Source of the DNA: Saccharospirillum alexandrii_A
GTDB taxonomy: Bacteria > Pseudomonadota > Gammaproteobacteria > Pseudomonadales > Natronospirillaceae
NCBI RefSeq assembly: GCF_043641555.1
Contig: NZ_JBHZRJ010000003.1
Coordinates: 744,001 to 808,000, forward strand
Direction of reading: 5' to 3'
Length of the DNA: 64,000 bases
A model generated the notes under the pieces. It did not search any database. It worked only from the letters and a program-made list of their open reading frames with translations, and was not told the origin of the DNA. Position 1 is the first letter of the stretch. Every line of letters starts with the position of its first letter. The position numbers and the translations under genes are program-made. Below, in pieces: positions 1 through 8,560 of the stretch.

Positions 1-1202
1 GCGGGTTTGATGGTCTGGGTGACGTCGTTCACGGCCCGTATCTGCCAGACGCTCAGGTCGTTCAGCACGGTACTCAGGTAATTCGGTTCACCGCACCAGA
101 GCACGTCGCGGCCGGCCAGTTGCAGTGGCTCACCAAGCAGATACTGACACAAACCCGGCAAAAAGGCGGCCAGCGCCGGGTGCTCCAGAACCCCAACGCC
201 CAGGCTATTGGCTATGGCGACTTCTCCACGCCGGGCAGCCTGCATCAGACCGGGAACCCCCAGCAACGAATCGCCGCGCAGTTCCAGTGGGTCACACCAG
301 GGGTCGGTGATTTGCCGGACGATAACATCGACGGCCTTCAAGCCACCCAGGGTGCGCATCGACACCTGGCCATCACGCACCACCAGGTCACCGCCTTCGA
401 CCAGTGAGAAATTCATGTAGTTGGCGAGCCAGGCGTGTTCAAAGTAACCCGAACTGCCCGGGCCAGGGGTGAACAGAACAATATTGGGGTTCTCGCGGCG
501 GTGCGGCGCCAGTTCCGACAGGCAGCGATGATAAGCCTGCAGAAAGCCGGCCAGGCGGCTCAGGGGCGCATCCCGGTACAGTCGCGACAGGGCGCGCGAG
601 AGAATAATGCGGTTTTCCAGAGAATAGCCGACGCCCGAGGCAGCCTGAGTCCAGTCGCCCAGCACGCGCCATTCGCCGTGCTCGTTGCGTATTACATCCA
701 TGCCCTGAAAAATCACCCGGGGGCGCTCATACAGGTTGCCACTGTCTGCGGCCGGGAACAGCCAGCCCGGGTGGGTATAGATCAGTTCGGGGGGCAGAAT
801 GCCGTCTTTGAGCACGCGCCGCTCGCCGTATAGATCGGCCACCAGGCATTCCAGTAGACGGGCCCGTTGCTTCAGGCCCTGTTCCAGCATGGTCCAGCTT
901 TGCGGGCTGATCACATACGGGATAGGGTCCAGTTGCCAGGAGCGCAGCTTGCGCACCTCGTCTTCGTAAACGTTGAAGGTGACCCCGTTTTCATAGAGGA
1001 GGTTCTGGGCTTCCAGGGTGCGTTGTTGCAGGCCATCCAGCCCCAGTTCATCCAGTTCTTCGACCAGCGGCTGCCAGCGTGCCCGGAATTGGCCTTCGCG
1101 GGTGACCAGGTCATCGTACTGGTGCGTGCCCTGCGGTCGTTCGGACTGGTAATCCGCTAGTAGGTGTTGCAGCAGGGGGCTGTGCGGGGCTGAATTGCGC
1201 AT
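1..1202 (-). CDS. Circularly permuted ATP-grasp protein, N-terminal 400 residues (cut by window edge)
   Basis: This reading frame starts at ATG (complement of 1200-1202) and is open to the left edge, so its C-terminus is missing. The protein resembles the COG2308-type circularly permuted ATP-grasp enzymes. Blocks such as GYFEHAWLANYM, LVEGGDLVVRDG and LGVPGLMQAARRG correspond to HSYLAQQMGV, LVEGSDLVVDDD and LGVPGLMRAWRSG in the protein at 5898-7349, so the two are paralogues. Family members are proposed ATP-dependent carboxylate-amine (peptide-bond-forming) ligases. A form fused to a C-terminal alpha-E domain is common in this divergent position, but the fusion cannot be seen here. It is divergent from the metallopeptidase gene at 1341, so the 138 bases between them should hold both promoters. 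The family call is sure; the substrate is unknown. Confidence 0.85.
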   Translation of the reverse strand, partial: MRNSAPHSPLLQHLLADYQSERPQGTHQYDDLVTREGQFRARWQPLVEELDELGLDGLQQRTLEAQNLLYENGVTFNVYEDEVRKLRSWQLDPIPYVISPQSWTMLEQGLKQRARLLECLVADLYGERRVLKDGILPPELIYTHPGWLFPAADSGNLYERPRVIFQGMDVIRNEHGEWRVLGDWTQAASGVGYSLENRIILSRALSRLYRDAPLSRLAGFLQAYHRCLSELAPHRRENPNIVLFTPGPGSSGYFEHAWLANYMNFSLVEGGDLVVRDGQVSMRTLGGLKAVDVIVRQITDPWCDPLELRGDSLLGVPGLMQAARRGEVAIANSLGVGVLEHPALAAFLPGLCQYLLGEPLQLAGRDVLWCGEPNYLSTVLNDLSVWQIRAVNDVTQTIKP

Positions 1203-1340
1203 GATCGGTCTGTGTCCGCTGGACGATCGGTAAGTGGTTGTGCCGGGTTTACGGGCTGTTTCTCCGAAACCGCTTGAGTCTGGCTGGTAAAGGTTATATC
1301 TATGGATGATAAACCAACAGCACCCGACTGAGTACATTAT

Positions 1341-2444
1341 ATGCAATTGTTCCGGTGCGAATCCTGTGGTCATCGGGTTTACTTCGAAAACACCCAGTGT
1401 ACCCAGTGCGGCACGGCGCTGGGGTTCGACCCCGACCGCTTCGAGATGTCGGCGATCAGACCGCTGGGCGATGGTCGCTGGCAGTCTGTGGCGACCGGCC
1501 GGCGAGGCAGTGGCGTTTATCGTCAGTGCAGTAATTATGCGGTGCAGGGAGTGTGCAACTGGCTGTTGCCGGACGGGTCACCCGAGGATTTTTGCGTGGC
1601 CTGTCGTCTTAACCAGACCATCCCTGACCTCAGTATTGATGCAAATAAGGTGCTCTGGGCGCGGCTGGAAACTGAGAAACGTCGTCTGGTTTACAGCCTG
1701 CTGAAACTGAACTTGCCGCTGACGCCCAAAACCGATGAACAACAAGGGCTGGCGTTTCAGTTTCTGGCCGATACAGCGCCCCGGTTTAACGAAAGTGGCC
1801 GGGTGATGACCGGCCATGAAGACGGCGTTATCACCCTGAACATTGCCGAGGCCGATCCGGTTGCACGAGAAGCCATGCGCAGCCAGATGGCAGAACCTTA
1901 CCGCACCATTTTGGGGCATTTTAGGCACGAATCCGGGCATTATTACTGGGACCGGCTGGTCTGGAATACTCCCTGGCTCGAGTCGTTCCGGCAGTGTTTT
2001 GGCGATGAACGACAGGATTACGGCCAGGCACTCGATACCTTGTACAGCCAGGGCGCGGTTGCAAACTGGCAGGAGCATCACGTTAGCGCCTACGCCAGCG
2101 CCCACCCCTGGGAAGACTGGGCGGAAACCTGGGCCCACTACCTGCATATGGTCGACACTCTGGAAACCGCCTACCAGTTCGGGTTGAGCCTGCAACCCAG
2201 GGTGACCGAAGTCGCCGAAACGAGCGCCGAACAGGACTTTAACCCCTATTTTGATACGCACATAGATCGTCTGCTGGAGCACTGGCTACCGTTGACCTAT
2301 GCTCTAAACAGCTTGAACCGAAGCATGGGACATGGCGATTTGTATCCTTTCGTGCTTTCACCCGGTGCAGTGCGCAAGCTCAGTCTGGTGCACGATATCA
2401 TTCACCGTGCGACGCCACCCCTCACTGCCGACTCAGTGGTTTAG
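1341..2444 (+). CDS. Zinc-ribbon putative metallopeptidase (Peptidase_Mx type)
   Basis: The 367-residue protein opens with a zinc ribbon (Cys7, Cys10, Cys20, Cys23) and has a second cysteine set (63, 72, 85, 88). The catalytic motif HESGH at residues 196-200 fits the HExxH pattern of zinc peptidases. A downstream helix with HPWEDWAETWAHYLHM (about 255-270) could supply the third metal ligand. No signal peptide is visible, so it is probably cytoplasmic. It lies 59 bases upstream of the transglutaminase-DUF2126 gene on the same strand and probably belongs to the same amidoligase cluster. There it could act as a peptidase on whatever the ATP-grasp proteins make or modify; that role is inference from position. 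The upstream Shine-Dalgarno is weak. Confidence 0.82.
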   Translation: MQLFRCESCGHRVYFENTQCTQCGTALGFDPDRFEMSAIRPLGDGRWQSVATGRRGSGVYRQCSNYAVQGVCNWLLPDGSPEDFCVACRLNQTIPDLSIDANKVLWARLETEKRRLVYSLLKLNLPLTPKTDEQQGLAFQFLADTAPRFNESGRVMTGHEDGVITLNIAEADPVAREAMRSQMAEPYRTILGHFRHESGHYYWDRLVWNTPWLESFRQCFGDERQDYGQALDTLYSQGAVANWQEHHVSAYASAHPWEDWAETWAHYLHMVDTLETAYQFGLSLQPRVTEVAETSAEQDFNPYFDTHIDRLLEHWLPLTYALNSLNRSMGHGDLYPFVLSPGAVRKLSLVHDIIHRATPPLTADSVV

Positions 2445-2503
2445 CCCGCATTAACTGGCGTAGCAATTGCTACGTCAAACTCATACTCTCAAGGATTGGA
2501 ATC

Positions 2504-5500
2504 ATGACCCTTCGCGTTGCGCTCAAGCACTCCACCCGCTACGCCTTCGACCGGTCCGTCGCGCTCAGCCCGCACCTGATCCGGCTGAAGCCAGCGCCGC
2601 ACTGCCGGACACCGATTGATGCCTATTCGTTAAACGTCAGTGGTGGACCTCACTTCATTAACTGGCAACAGGACCCGTTCGGCAATCATCTGGCCCGCGT
2701 TGTGTTTCCCGATAAAGTCCGCTTTCTGCAAGTGGATGTGGAACTGATCGTACCGATGACGGTGATCAACCCCTTCGACTTTTTTCTGGAAGATTACGCC
2801 GAAGCGTTTCCGTTTACTTACCCGGCCGCTTTGAAGAAAGAGCTGACGCCTTACCTTGAAGTCACCGAAGACGGCCCTTTATTGAAGCAATGGTTGAATG
2901 GCGTCAGTCTCGATAAACGACCGACCGCCGATTTTCTGGTCAGCATCAACCAGCGCCTGCAACAAGACATCGAGTATCTGGTGCGCATGGAACCCGGCGT
3001 GCAAGACTCCGATGTAACACTCGACATCAAACGCGGCTCCTGCCGGGATTCCGCCTGGCTGCTGGTGCAGATCTTCCGGCACCTGGGCCTGGCGGCGCGT
3101 TTTGTCTCCGGTTATCTGATTCAGTTGAAAGCCGATCAGCAAGCGCTCGATGGCCCGTCGGGAACCGAGGTCGACTTCACCGACCTGCACGCCTGGACCG
3201 AGGTGTTCGTTCCAGGCGCCGGCTGGATCGGGCTGGACCCCACGTCGGGTCTGTTTGCCGGTGAAGGGCACATTCCCCTGGCAGCAACACCGGAACCGAC
3301 CAGCGCTGCACCTATTACCGGTGCGAGTGACAAGAGCGAGGTCGAGTTCAACTTTTCGATGAGTGTGACCCGCATTCACGAAGACCCCCGGGTAACGCGG
3401 CCTTACAGCGAAGACCAATGGCAGGGCATTCTCGCACTGGGCGACAAAGTGGATGATCAGCTGAACCAGCAGGATCTGCGCCTCACCATGGGCGGTGAAC
3501 CGACCTTTGTATCCATCGATGACATGGACGCCCCGGAGTGGACCATCGCCGCCCTTGGCGACGATAAACGCCGCCTGTCAGAAACCCTGCTGCACAAACT
3601 TCGGGCTGAATTTGCGCCGGGCAGTCTGGTGCATTACCAGCAGGGTAAATGGTACCCCGGTGAACCGCTGCCACGCTGGGCGCTGGCCTGTTACTGGCGC
3701 AAGGATGGCAAAGCTCTGTGGCAAAACGAACAATGGCTGGCGACCTTTAATGAATCGACCGCAACAGAGGGTAAAACCAAGGCCGCACCGGTCAGCATTG
3801 ATACGGCCAGAAACTTCGCTGCCCTGGTCGCCAATCGGCTTGGCGTACGTGACCGGTTTCTGATTCCCGGTTATGAAGACGCCTACCACTATTTGCTGCA
3901 GGAAGCGCAGCAACCGACCGACGTGGATTTAAGCAGGGAAGACCTGAAAGACAGCGACAATCGGCGTCGTCTGGCGGCCTTGCTGCAACGCGGTTTGGAT
4001 GAAATTACCGGTTTTGTGTTACCCCTTGGGCGTGATGTGCGTCGCGATCGCTGGCAATCCAGCGAGTGGCCTCTGCGCCGCGAGGCCCTCTATCTGATTC
4101 CGGGCGACTCGCCCATGGGGTTGCGTTTGCCACTGGATAGCCTGCCAGAAGCCAACCGGGCTGAAGAGCACCAGCCACCGAGTGCCTTTGAATTGCGCCA
4201 GCCCCTGGCCGACATTCATGGTGAAGTGGCAGCCCGTTATACCGCCTGGCAGAAAGACAGTGGCACCCAACATCCGGTGAGTGAACAGCACCTTGATCAG
4301 CATGCGTTAACGGATGAAGCCGAGGGCATCATTCATACCGCACTCTGCGTGGAACCCAGGGGTGGTAAGCTTTTTGTCTTTATGCCACCCGTTGACAAAC
4401 TCGAAGATTACATTGACCTGCTCGCCAGCGTTGAACAGACCGCCGCAGAACTCAAGCTACCGGTCGGCATAGAGGGCTATCCACCGCCTTCGGATCCTCG
4501 CCTGGAAAAATTCATGATCACACCCGACCCGGGCGTGATTGAAGTCAATATTATGCCGGCCAGCAACTGGCCCGATGTGGTTCGGGTGACCGAAACCATT
4601 TATGAAGCCGCCCGTCAGACCCGCCTGGGTGCCGACAAGTTCATGCTCGACGGTCGCCATACCGGAACCGGCGGTGGTAATCACGTCACCCTCGGGGGCG
4701 CCACACCGACGGATTCGCCGTTCCTGCGCCGGCCCGACCTGCTCGCCAGCATGGTCACCTACTGGCAGCACCACCCGGCGCTGTCGTATCTGTTTACCGG
4801 CATGTTCATGGGCCCGACCAGTCAGGCACCCCGCATTGACGAAGCGCGCCACGAAGCGCTGTATGAACTGGAAATCGCATTCCAGCAAATGCCGCCGGGC
4901 GAAGTGCCGCAGCCCTGGCTGGTGGATCGGCTGTTGCGCAACTTGCTGACCGATATTACCGGCAATACCCACCGCGCTGAGTTCTGCATCGATAAACTCT
5001 ACTCGCCGGACAGTGCCACCGGACGCCTGGGTCTGGTCGAATTACGCGGCTTTGAAATGCCGCCACATGCACGCATGAGTGTGATGCAGCAGTTACTGAT
5101 TCGGGCGCTGGTCGCCCGGTTCGCCGCCGACCCTTACCGCAAACCACTGGTGCGCTGGGGGACAGCGCTGCACGACCGGTGGCTGCTGCCGCATTATTTG
5201 TGGGCCGACATGCTCGATATTCTCACCGACTTGCGTGACCACGGGTTCGATTTCGACCCCGACTGGCTGGCGCCTTTCCTGGAGTTTCGGTTCCCGCTTT
5301 ATGGCCAGGTGCAATACGACCAGATTTCACTGGAACTGCGACAGGCGATCGAGCCCTGGCACGTGCTGGGCGAGGAAGTCAGTGGCGGTGGTACCGCTCG
5401 TTATGTCGACTCGTCTGTTGAACGGTTGCAGCTGAAGGTCAGTGGCCTGACTCCGGAGCGCCATGTGCTGACCTGCAACGGTCGCCCGGTTCCACTGCAT

Positions 5501-5872
5501 GCCACCGGCACCAAGGGTGAAGCCGTTGCCGGAGTACGTTTTCGGGCCTGGCAACCCCCGTCTGCTCTGCACCCGATGATTCCGGTGCATGCGCCGCTGG
5601 TGTTCGACATTGTCGATACCTGGAATGACCGCTCACTGGGCGGTTGTACCTACCACGTTTCCCACCCGGCAGGCCGGAATTACGAACATTTTCCGGTTAA
5701 CGCCAACGAAGCCGAGGCGCGCAGACTGGCCCGGTTCTGGTCGCACGGTCATACCCAGGGTCCATTACCGGTGACCGCGTCGGTACCACGCGGGGAGTAC
5801 CCACACACCCTGGATATGCGCTTCGATCACGTACGCGAAGCGGCACTCAAATCGGGCCGGACAGGCCAATGA
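2504..5872 (+). CDS. Transglutaminase-like protein fused to DUF2126
   Basis: This 1122-residue two-part protein has an N-terminal transglutaminase-like domain (about 1-250) of the bacterial COG1305 kind, with a visible Cys180, His229, Asp245 triad (RGSCRDSAW, DLHAWTEV, WIGLDPTSG). The long remainder matches DUF2126 (COG4196). It includes HTGTGGGNH at 719-727, which resembles the glycine-rich His motif of glutamine-synthetase-fold ligases; that resemblance is my inference. Transglutaminase folds can act as peptidases or acyl transferases. A good AGGA ribosome-binding site precedes ATG 2504, and the next gene follows after 25 bases. Fusions of this architecture are known beside ATP-grasp and alpha-E genes. 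The biochemical reaction is unknown. Confidence 0.88.
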   Translation: MTLRVALKHSTRYAFDRSVALSPHLIRLKPAPHCRTPIDAYSLNVSGGPHFINWQQDPFGNHLARVVFPDKVRFLQVDVELIVPMTVINPFDFFLEDYAEAFPFTYPAALKKELTPYLEVTEDGPLLKQWLNGVSLDKRPTADFLVSINQRLQQDIEYLVRMEPGVQDSDVTLDIKRGSCRDSAWLLVQIFRHLGLAARFVSGYLIQLKADQQALDGPSGTEVDFTDLHAWTEVFVPGAGWIGLDPTSGLFAGEGHIPLAATPEPTSAAPITGASDKSEVEFNFSMSVTRIHEDPRVTRPYSEDQWQGILALGDKVDDQLNQQDLRLTMGGEPTFVSIDDMDAPEWTIAALGDDKRRLSETLLHKLRAEFAPGSLVHYQQGKWYPGEPLPRWALACYWRKDGKALWQNEQWLATFNESTATEGKTKAAPVSIDTARNFAALVANRLGVRDRFLIPGYEDAYHYLLQEAQQPTDVDLSREDLKDSDNRRRLAALLQRGLDEITGFVLPLGRDVRRDRWQSSEWPLRREALYLIPGDSPMGLRLPLDSLPEANRAEEHQPPSAFELRQPLADIHGEVAARYTAWQKDSGTQHPVSEQHLDQHALTDEAEGIIHTALCVEPRGGKLFVFMPPVDKLEDYIDLLASVEQTAAELKLPVGIEGYPPPSDPRLEKFMITPDPGVIEVNIMPASNWPDVVRVTETIYEAARQTRLGADKFMLDGRHTGTGGGNHVTLGGATPTDSPFLRRPDLLASMVTYWQHHPALSYLFTGMFMGPTSQAPRIDEARHEALYELEIAFQQMPPGEVPQPWLVDRLLRNLLTDITGNTHRAEFCIDKLYSPDSATGRLGLVELRGFEMPPHARMSVMQQLLIRALVARFAADPYRKPLVRWGTALHDRWLLPHYLWADMLDILTDLRDHGFDFDPDWLAPFLEFRFPLYGQVQYDQISLELRQAIEPWHVLGEEVSGGGTARYVDSSVERLQLKVSGLTPERHVLTCNGRPVPLHATGTKGEAVAGVRFRAWQPPSALHPMIPVHAPLVFDIVDTWNDRSLGGCTYHVSHPAGRNYEHFPVNANEAEARRLARFWSHGHTQGPLPVTASVPRGEYPHTLDMRFDHVREAALKSGRTGQ

Positions 5873-5897
5873 ACGGGCGCGTAAAGGAGAACCATCG

Positions 5898-7349
5898 ATG
5901 AGTAAAATAAATTGGTCGGAATACGCCTGTAAGGGGTTTTACGATGAGCTGATGGCTCAACCCGGCGTGCCGCATCCGGCTGCAAAAATGCTGTGTGATT
6001 ATCTGGCTGAACTCGGTGGCCGTGAACTGGCCGAACTGAAAAACGCGTCGGAAGTGGCGATACAGGTGATGGGAATTACCTTCACTGTCTATTCCGAAGG
6101 CAACATGATCGACCGCGCCTGGCCGTTCGATATAGTGCCTCGGGTCATCCCGCTCGATGAATGGCAGCGTACCGAAGCCGGCCTGAAGCAACGGGTTCAA
6201 GCTCTAAACCTATTCATCAACGATCTGTACCACGATCAGAAAATCATTCGCGACAAGGTGTTCCCGGCTGAAGTGCTGGCGCAGTCGGCGAACTTCCGCA
6301 AACAATGCGTGGGTATCAACCCGCCCAATAATATCTGGGCCCATATTTGCGGGTCGGACCTGGTACGGGATAAAGACGGCACGCTCTATGTGCTGGAAGA
6401 TAACCTGAGGGTACCCTCCGGCGTGTCTTATATGCTGGAAAACCGTAACGTCACCAAGCGTATTCTGCCCGAGCTCTTCGCCACCGGAAAAATACAGCCT
6501 GTGGACGATTACACCGGTCAGCTTTACGACATGCTGGCCTCCATGTCGCCGCGGCCGGGCGACGATCCGCAAATCGTGGTGATGACACCGGGTATCTATA
6601 ATTCAGCGTATTTCGAGCACTCCTATCTCGCCCAGCAAATGGGGGTCGAGCTGGTCGAGGGCTCCGACCTGGTGGTCGATGACGACGATGTCGTTCACAT
6701 GCTGACCGTCAACGGGCTCAAAAGGGTGGATGTGATCTATCGCCGTGTTGACGATCTGTTTCTGGACCCGGAGGTATTCCACCCCGACTCTGCTTTGGGG
6801 GTGCCTGGCCTGATGCGCGCCTGGCGCAGTGGCAAGGTGGCGCTGGTCAATGCGCCGGGTGCCGGGGTCGCCGATGACAAGGTTGTTTATGCCTTTGTGC
6901 CCGAGATTATTCGTTATTATCTCGATCAGGAACCGCTGCTGGCCAACGTGCCCAGCTACCTGTGCATGCGTGAGGATGACCGCCGTTATGTGCTCGATCA
7001 TCTCCATGAACTGGTGGTCAAGCCCGCTAACGAGTCAGGTGGTTACGGCATGTTGGTTGGCCCGCATTCAACGAAAAAAGAGCGGGAAAAATTCGCTGAG
7101 CTGATCAAGGCTGACCCGCGCAATTACATGGCGCAGCCTACGCTAAAACTGTCGACAACCCCGACGCTGATTGATGATCAGCTGGAACCCCGCCACGTTG
7201 ATTTGCGCCCCTTTATCCTGTCTGGCAAAGGCAGCACCTACGTCACCACCGGCGGTTTGACCCGGGTGGCGCTGACCAAGGGGTCGCTGGTGGTGAATTC
7301 GTCTCAGGGTGGCGGCAGTAAAGACACCTGGATTGTGGATTTGAACTGA
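5898..7349 (+). CDS. Circularly permuted ATP-grasp protein (COG2308 type)
   Basis: This complete 483-residue protein is the stand-alone paralogue of the truncated one at the left edge. Recognisable blocks are EDNLRVPSGVSY (167-178), HSYLAQQMGVELVEG (241-255), the probable nucleotide-binding VVKPANESGGYG (373-384), RHVDLRPF (432-439) and a C-terminal SSQGGGSKDTW. The family is predicted to activate a carboxylate with ATP and join it to an amine, probably making a small peptide or modifying a protein terminus. AAAGGAG lies just upstream of the ATG. It sits between the transglutaminase fusion and the alpha-E gene with short gaps, consistent with one operon. Length is normal for the family. Confidence 0.9.
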   Translation: MSKINWSEYACKGFYDELMAQPGVPHPAAKMLCDYLAELGGRELAELKNASEVAIQVMGITFTVYSEGNMIDRAWPFDIVPRVIPLDEWQRTEAGLKQRVQALNLFINDLYHDQKIIRDKVFPAEVLAQSANFRKQCVGINPPNNIWAHICGSDLVRDKDGTLYVLEDNLRVPSGVSYMLENRNVTKRILPELFATGKIQPVDDYTGQLYDMLASMSPRPGDDPQIVVMTPGIYNSAYFEHSYLAQQMGVELVEGSDLVVDDDDVVHMLTVNGLKRVDVIYRRVDDLFLDPEVFHPDSALGVPGLMRAWRSGKVALVNAPGAGVADDKVVYAFVPEIIRYYLDQEPLLANVPSYLCMREDDRRYVLDHLHELVVKPANESGGYGMLVGPHSTKKEREKFAELIKADPRNYMAQPTLKLSTTPTLIDDQLEPRHVDLRPFILSGKGSTYVTTGGLTRVALTKGSLVVNSSQGGGSKDTWIVDLN

Positions 7350-7382
7350 TGCGGCCCACACTGGACCAAAACGAGGTGAACT

Positions 7383-8354
7383 ATGCTTTCTCGTGTTGCT
7401 GAAAATATATACTGGCTGGCACGCTACCTTGAGCGTGCGGAAGACACTGCCCGACTGATCAACGTGACCAGTAATTTGTTGCTAGATTTTCCAAAAACCA
7501 CCCGGCTGGACTGGGACTCGCTGGTGACCATTACCGGGGCGGAAGATCTATTCGACGAGCATTATGAAACGCGCAGTGCTGATAATGTTCTGAATTTTCT
7601 CTGTGTCGATTTGCATTATTCGGGATCAATCATTTCTTCGCTGGAGTCGGCGCGAGAAAACCTGCGCACGACGCGTGATATTATGCCGCGCGAAGTCTGG
7701 GAGGAGTTGAATACGCTGTATCTGGATACTCTGAAACAGGTAGAGGCGGGCATTACCTCGCGCAAGCGGGATGCTTTTCTGAAACGCGTAATTCGCAGCT
7801 GCCAGGCCATCAACGGGTTGATCGAGGGCTCATTGAGTCATACCCAGGTACACACCTTTCTAATGCTCGGCCGAAACCTGGAGCGAGCCGATATGACGAC
7901 ACGCATCATTGATGTGCGCTCGGCCAACCTGCTGCCACGCAGTCCGGATGATCTGACACCCTTTGAAAACCTGCAATGGATGAGCGTGCTGAAATCCCTG
8001 ACCGGCTATCAGATGTACCGCCAGCAGGTTCGGTTGCGTGTTCGCGGCCCGGACGTGTTGCGCTTTTTGCTGCAGGACGAGTTTTTCCCTCGGGCCGTGG
8101 CCAGTTGCCTGGGTCAGCTATCCTTTGAACTCGAGGATCTACCACGACATGAGGAAGTGCAGGCACTGGTGGATGATTTGCTACCGCGCCTGGTCAATGC
8201 CAACATGGAAAAAATGGCACATACGCCGGATTTGCTGCACGATTTTGTCGATACACTGCAGATCTCGTTCAACGAATTACACCAGGCTATCGCCGATCAT
8301 TATTTCAGTGGCGAGTATCGGGGGCAGTCCCAGAGCCAGTCCGACGTTGCCTGA
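7383..8354 (+). CDS. Alpha-E domain protein (DUF403)
   Basis: This 323-residue, largely helical protein starts MLSRVAENIYWLARYLERAEDTARL, a typical opening of the alpha-E (COG2307) family. Conserved-looking stretches include GRNLERADMTTRIIDV (about 163-178) and FLMLGRN just before it. No catalytic residues are known for the family. It is repeatedly found next to circularly permuted ATP-grasp and transglutaminase genes and is thought to be a partner or scaffold of the ligase. Here it is the last gene of the rightward operon, 33 bases after the ATP-grasp stop, with GAGGTGA as ribosome-binding site. A family-1 structured repeat follows directly. Confidence 0.9.
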   Translation: MLSRVAENIYWLARYLERAEDTARLINVTSNLLLDFPKTTRLDWDSLVTITGAEDLFDEHYETRSADNVLNFLCVDLHYSGSIISSLESARENLRTTRDIMPREVWEELNTLYLDTLKQVEAGITSRKRDAFLKRVIRSCQAINGLIEGSLSHTQVHTFLMLGRNLERADMTTRIIDVRSANLLPRSPDDLTPFENLQWMSVLKSLTGYQMYRQQVRLRVRGPDVLRFLLQDEFFPRAVASCLGQLSFELEDLPRHEEVQALVDDLLPRLVNANMEKMAHTPDLLHDFVDTLQISFNELHQAIADHYFSGEYRGQSQSQSDVA

Positions 8355-8372
8355 GTTGATTGCCAGTGGGTC

Positions 8373-8500
8373 GTGCCAGGTGCCGGGTATGCTTCTCCGG
8401 GGTCGGCGTGAATCCGTCCATGGCGGTCCGACGTCTCGGGCCTAGGCCGCAACATCCATGTTGCGGACTACCCCGGATAAGCATACCCGGCACTTGGCAC
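8373..8500. repeat. Structured repeat family 1, copy A
   Basis: Two 31-base arms (8373-8403 and 8470-8500) are inverted repeats matching at 29 of 31 positions. Between them are a conserved core (GTCGGCGTGAATCCGTCC from 8402) and a perfect 9-bp hairpin (CCGCAACAT / ATGTTGCGG, 8448-8467). The element fills the gap between the alpha-E gene and adenine deaminase. It has no T-tract and is not a typical intrinsic terminator. Related copies lie at 12897 (inverted), 27596 and 58783. Confidence 0.85.
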
Positions 8501-8560
8501 TTGGTTTCCTGGCAATTTTGAAATTGGAATTACTGACTATCAGAGCTATTGGATCGCGTT

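Noticed and set aside
120..1160. Several plus-strand open frames of 60-130 codons in the first 1.2 kb
   Set aside because: They are antisense to a continuous minus-strand frame with clear ATP-grasp similarity; they have no family pattern or ribosome-binding sites.
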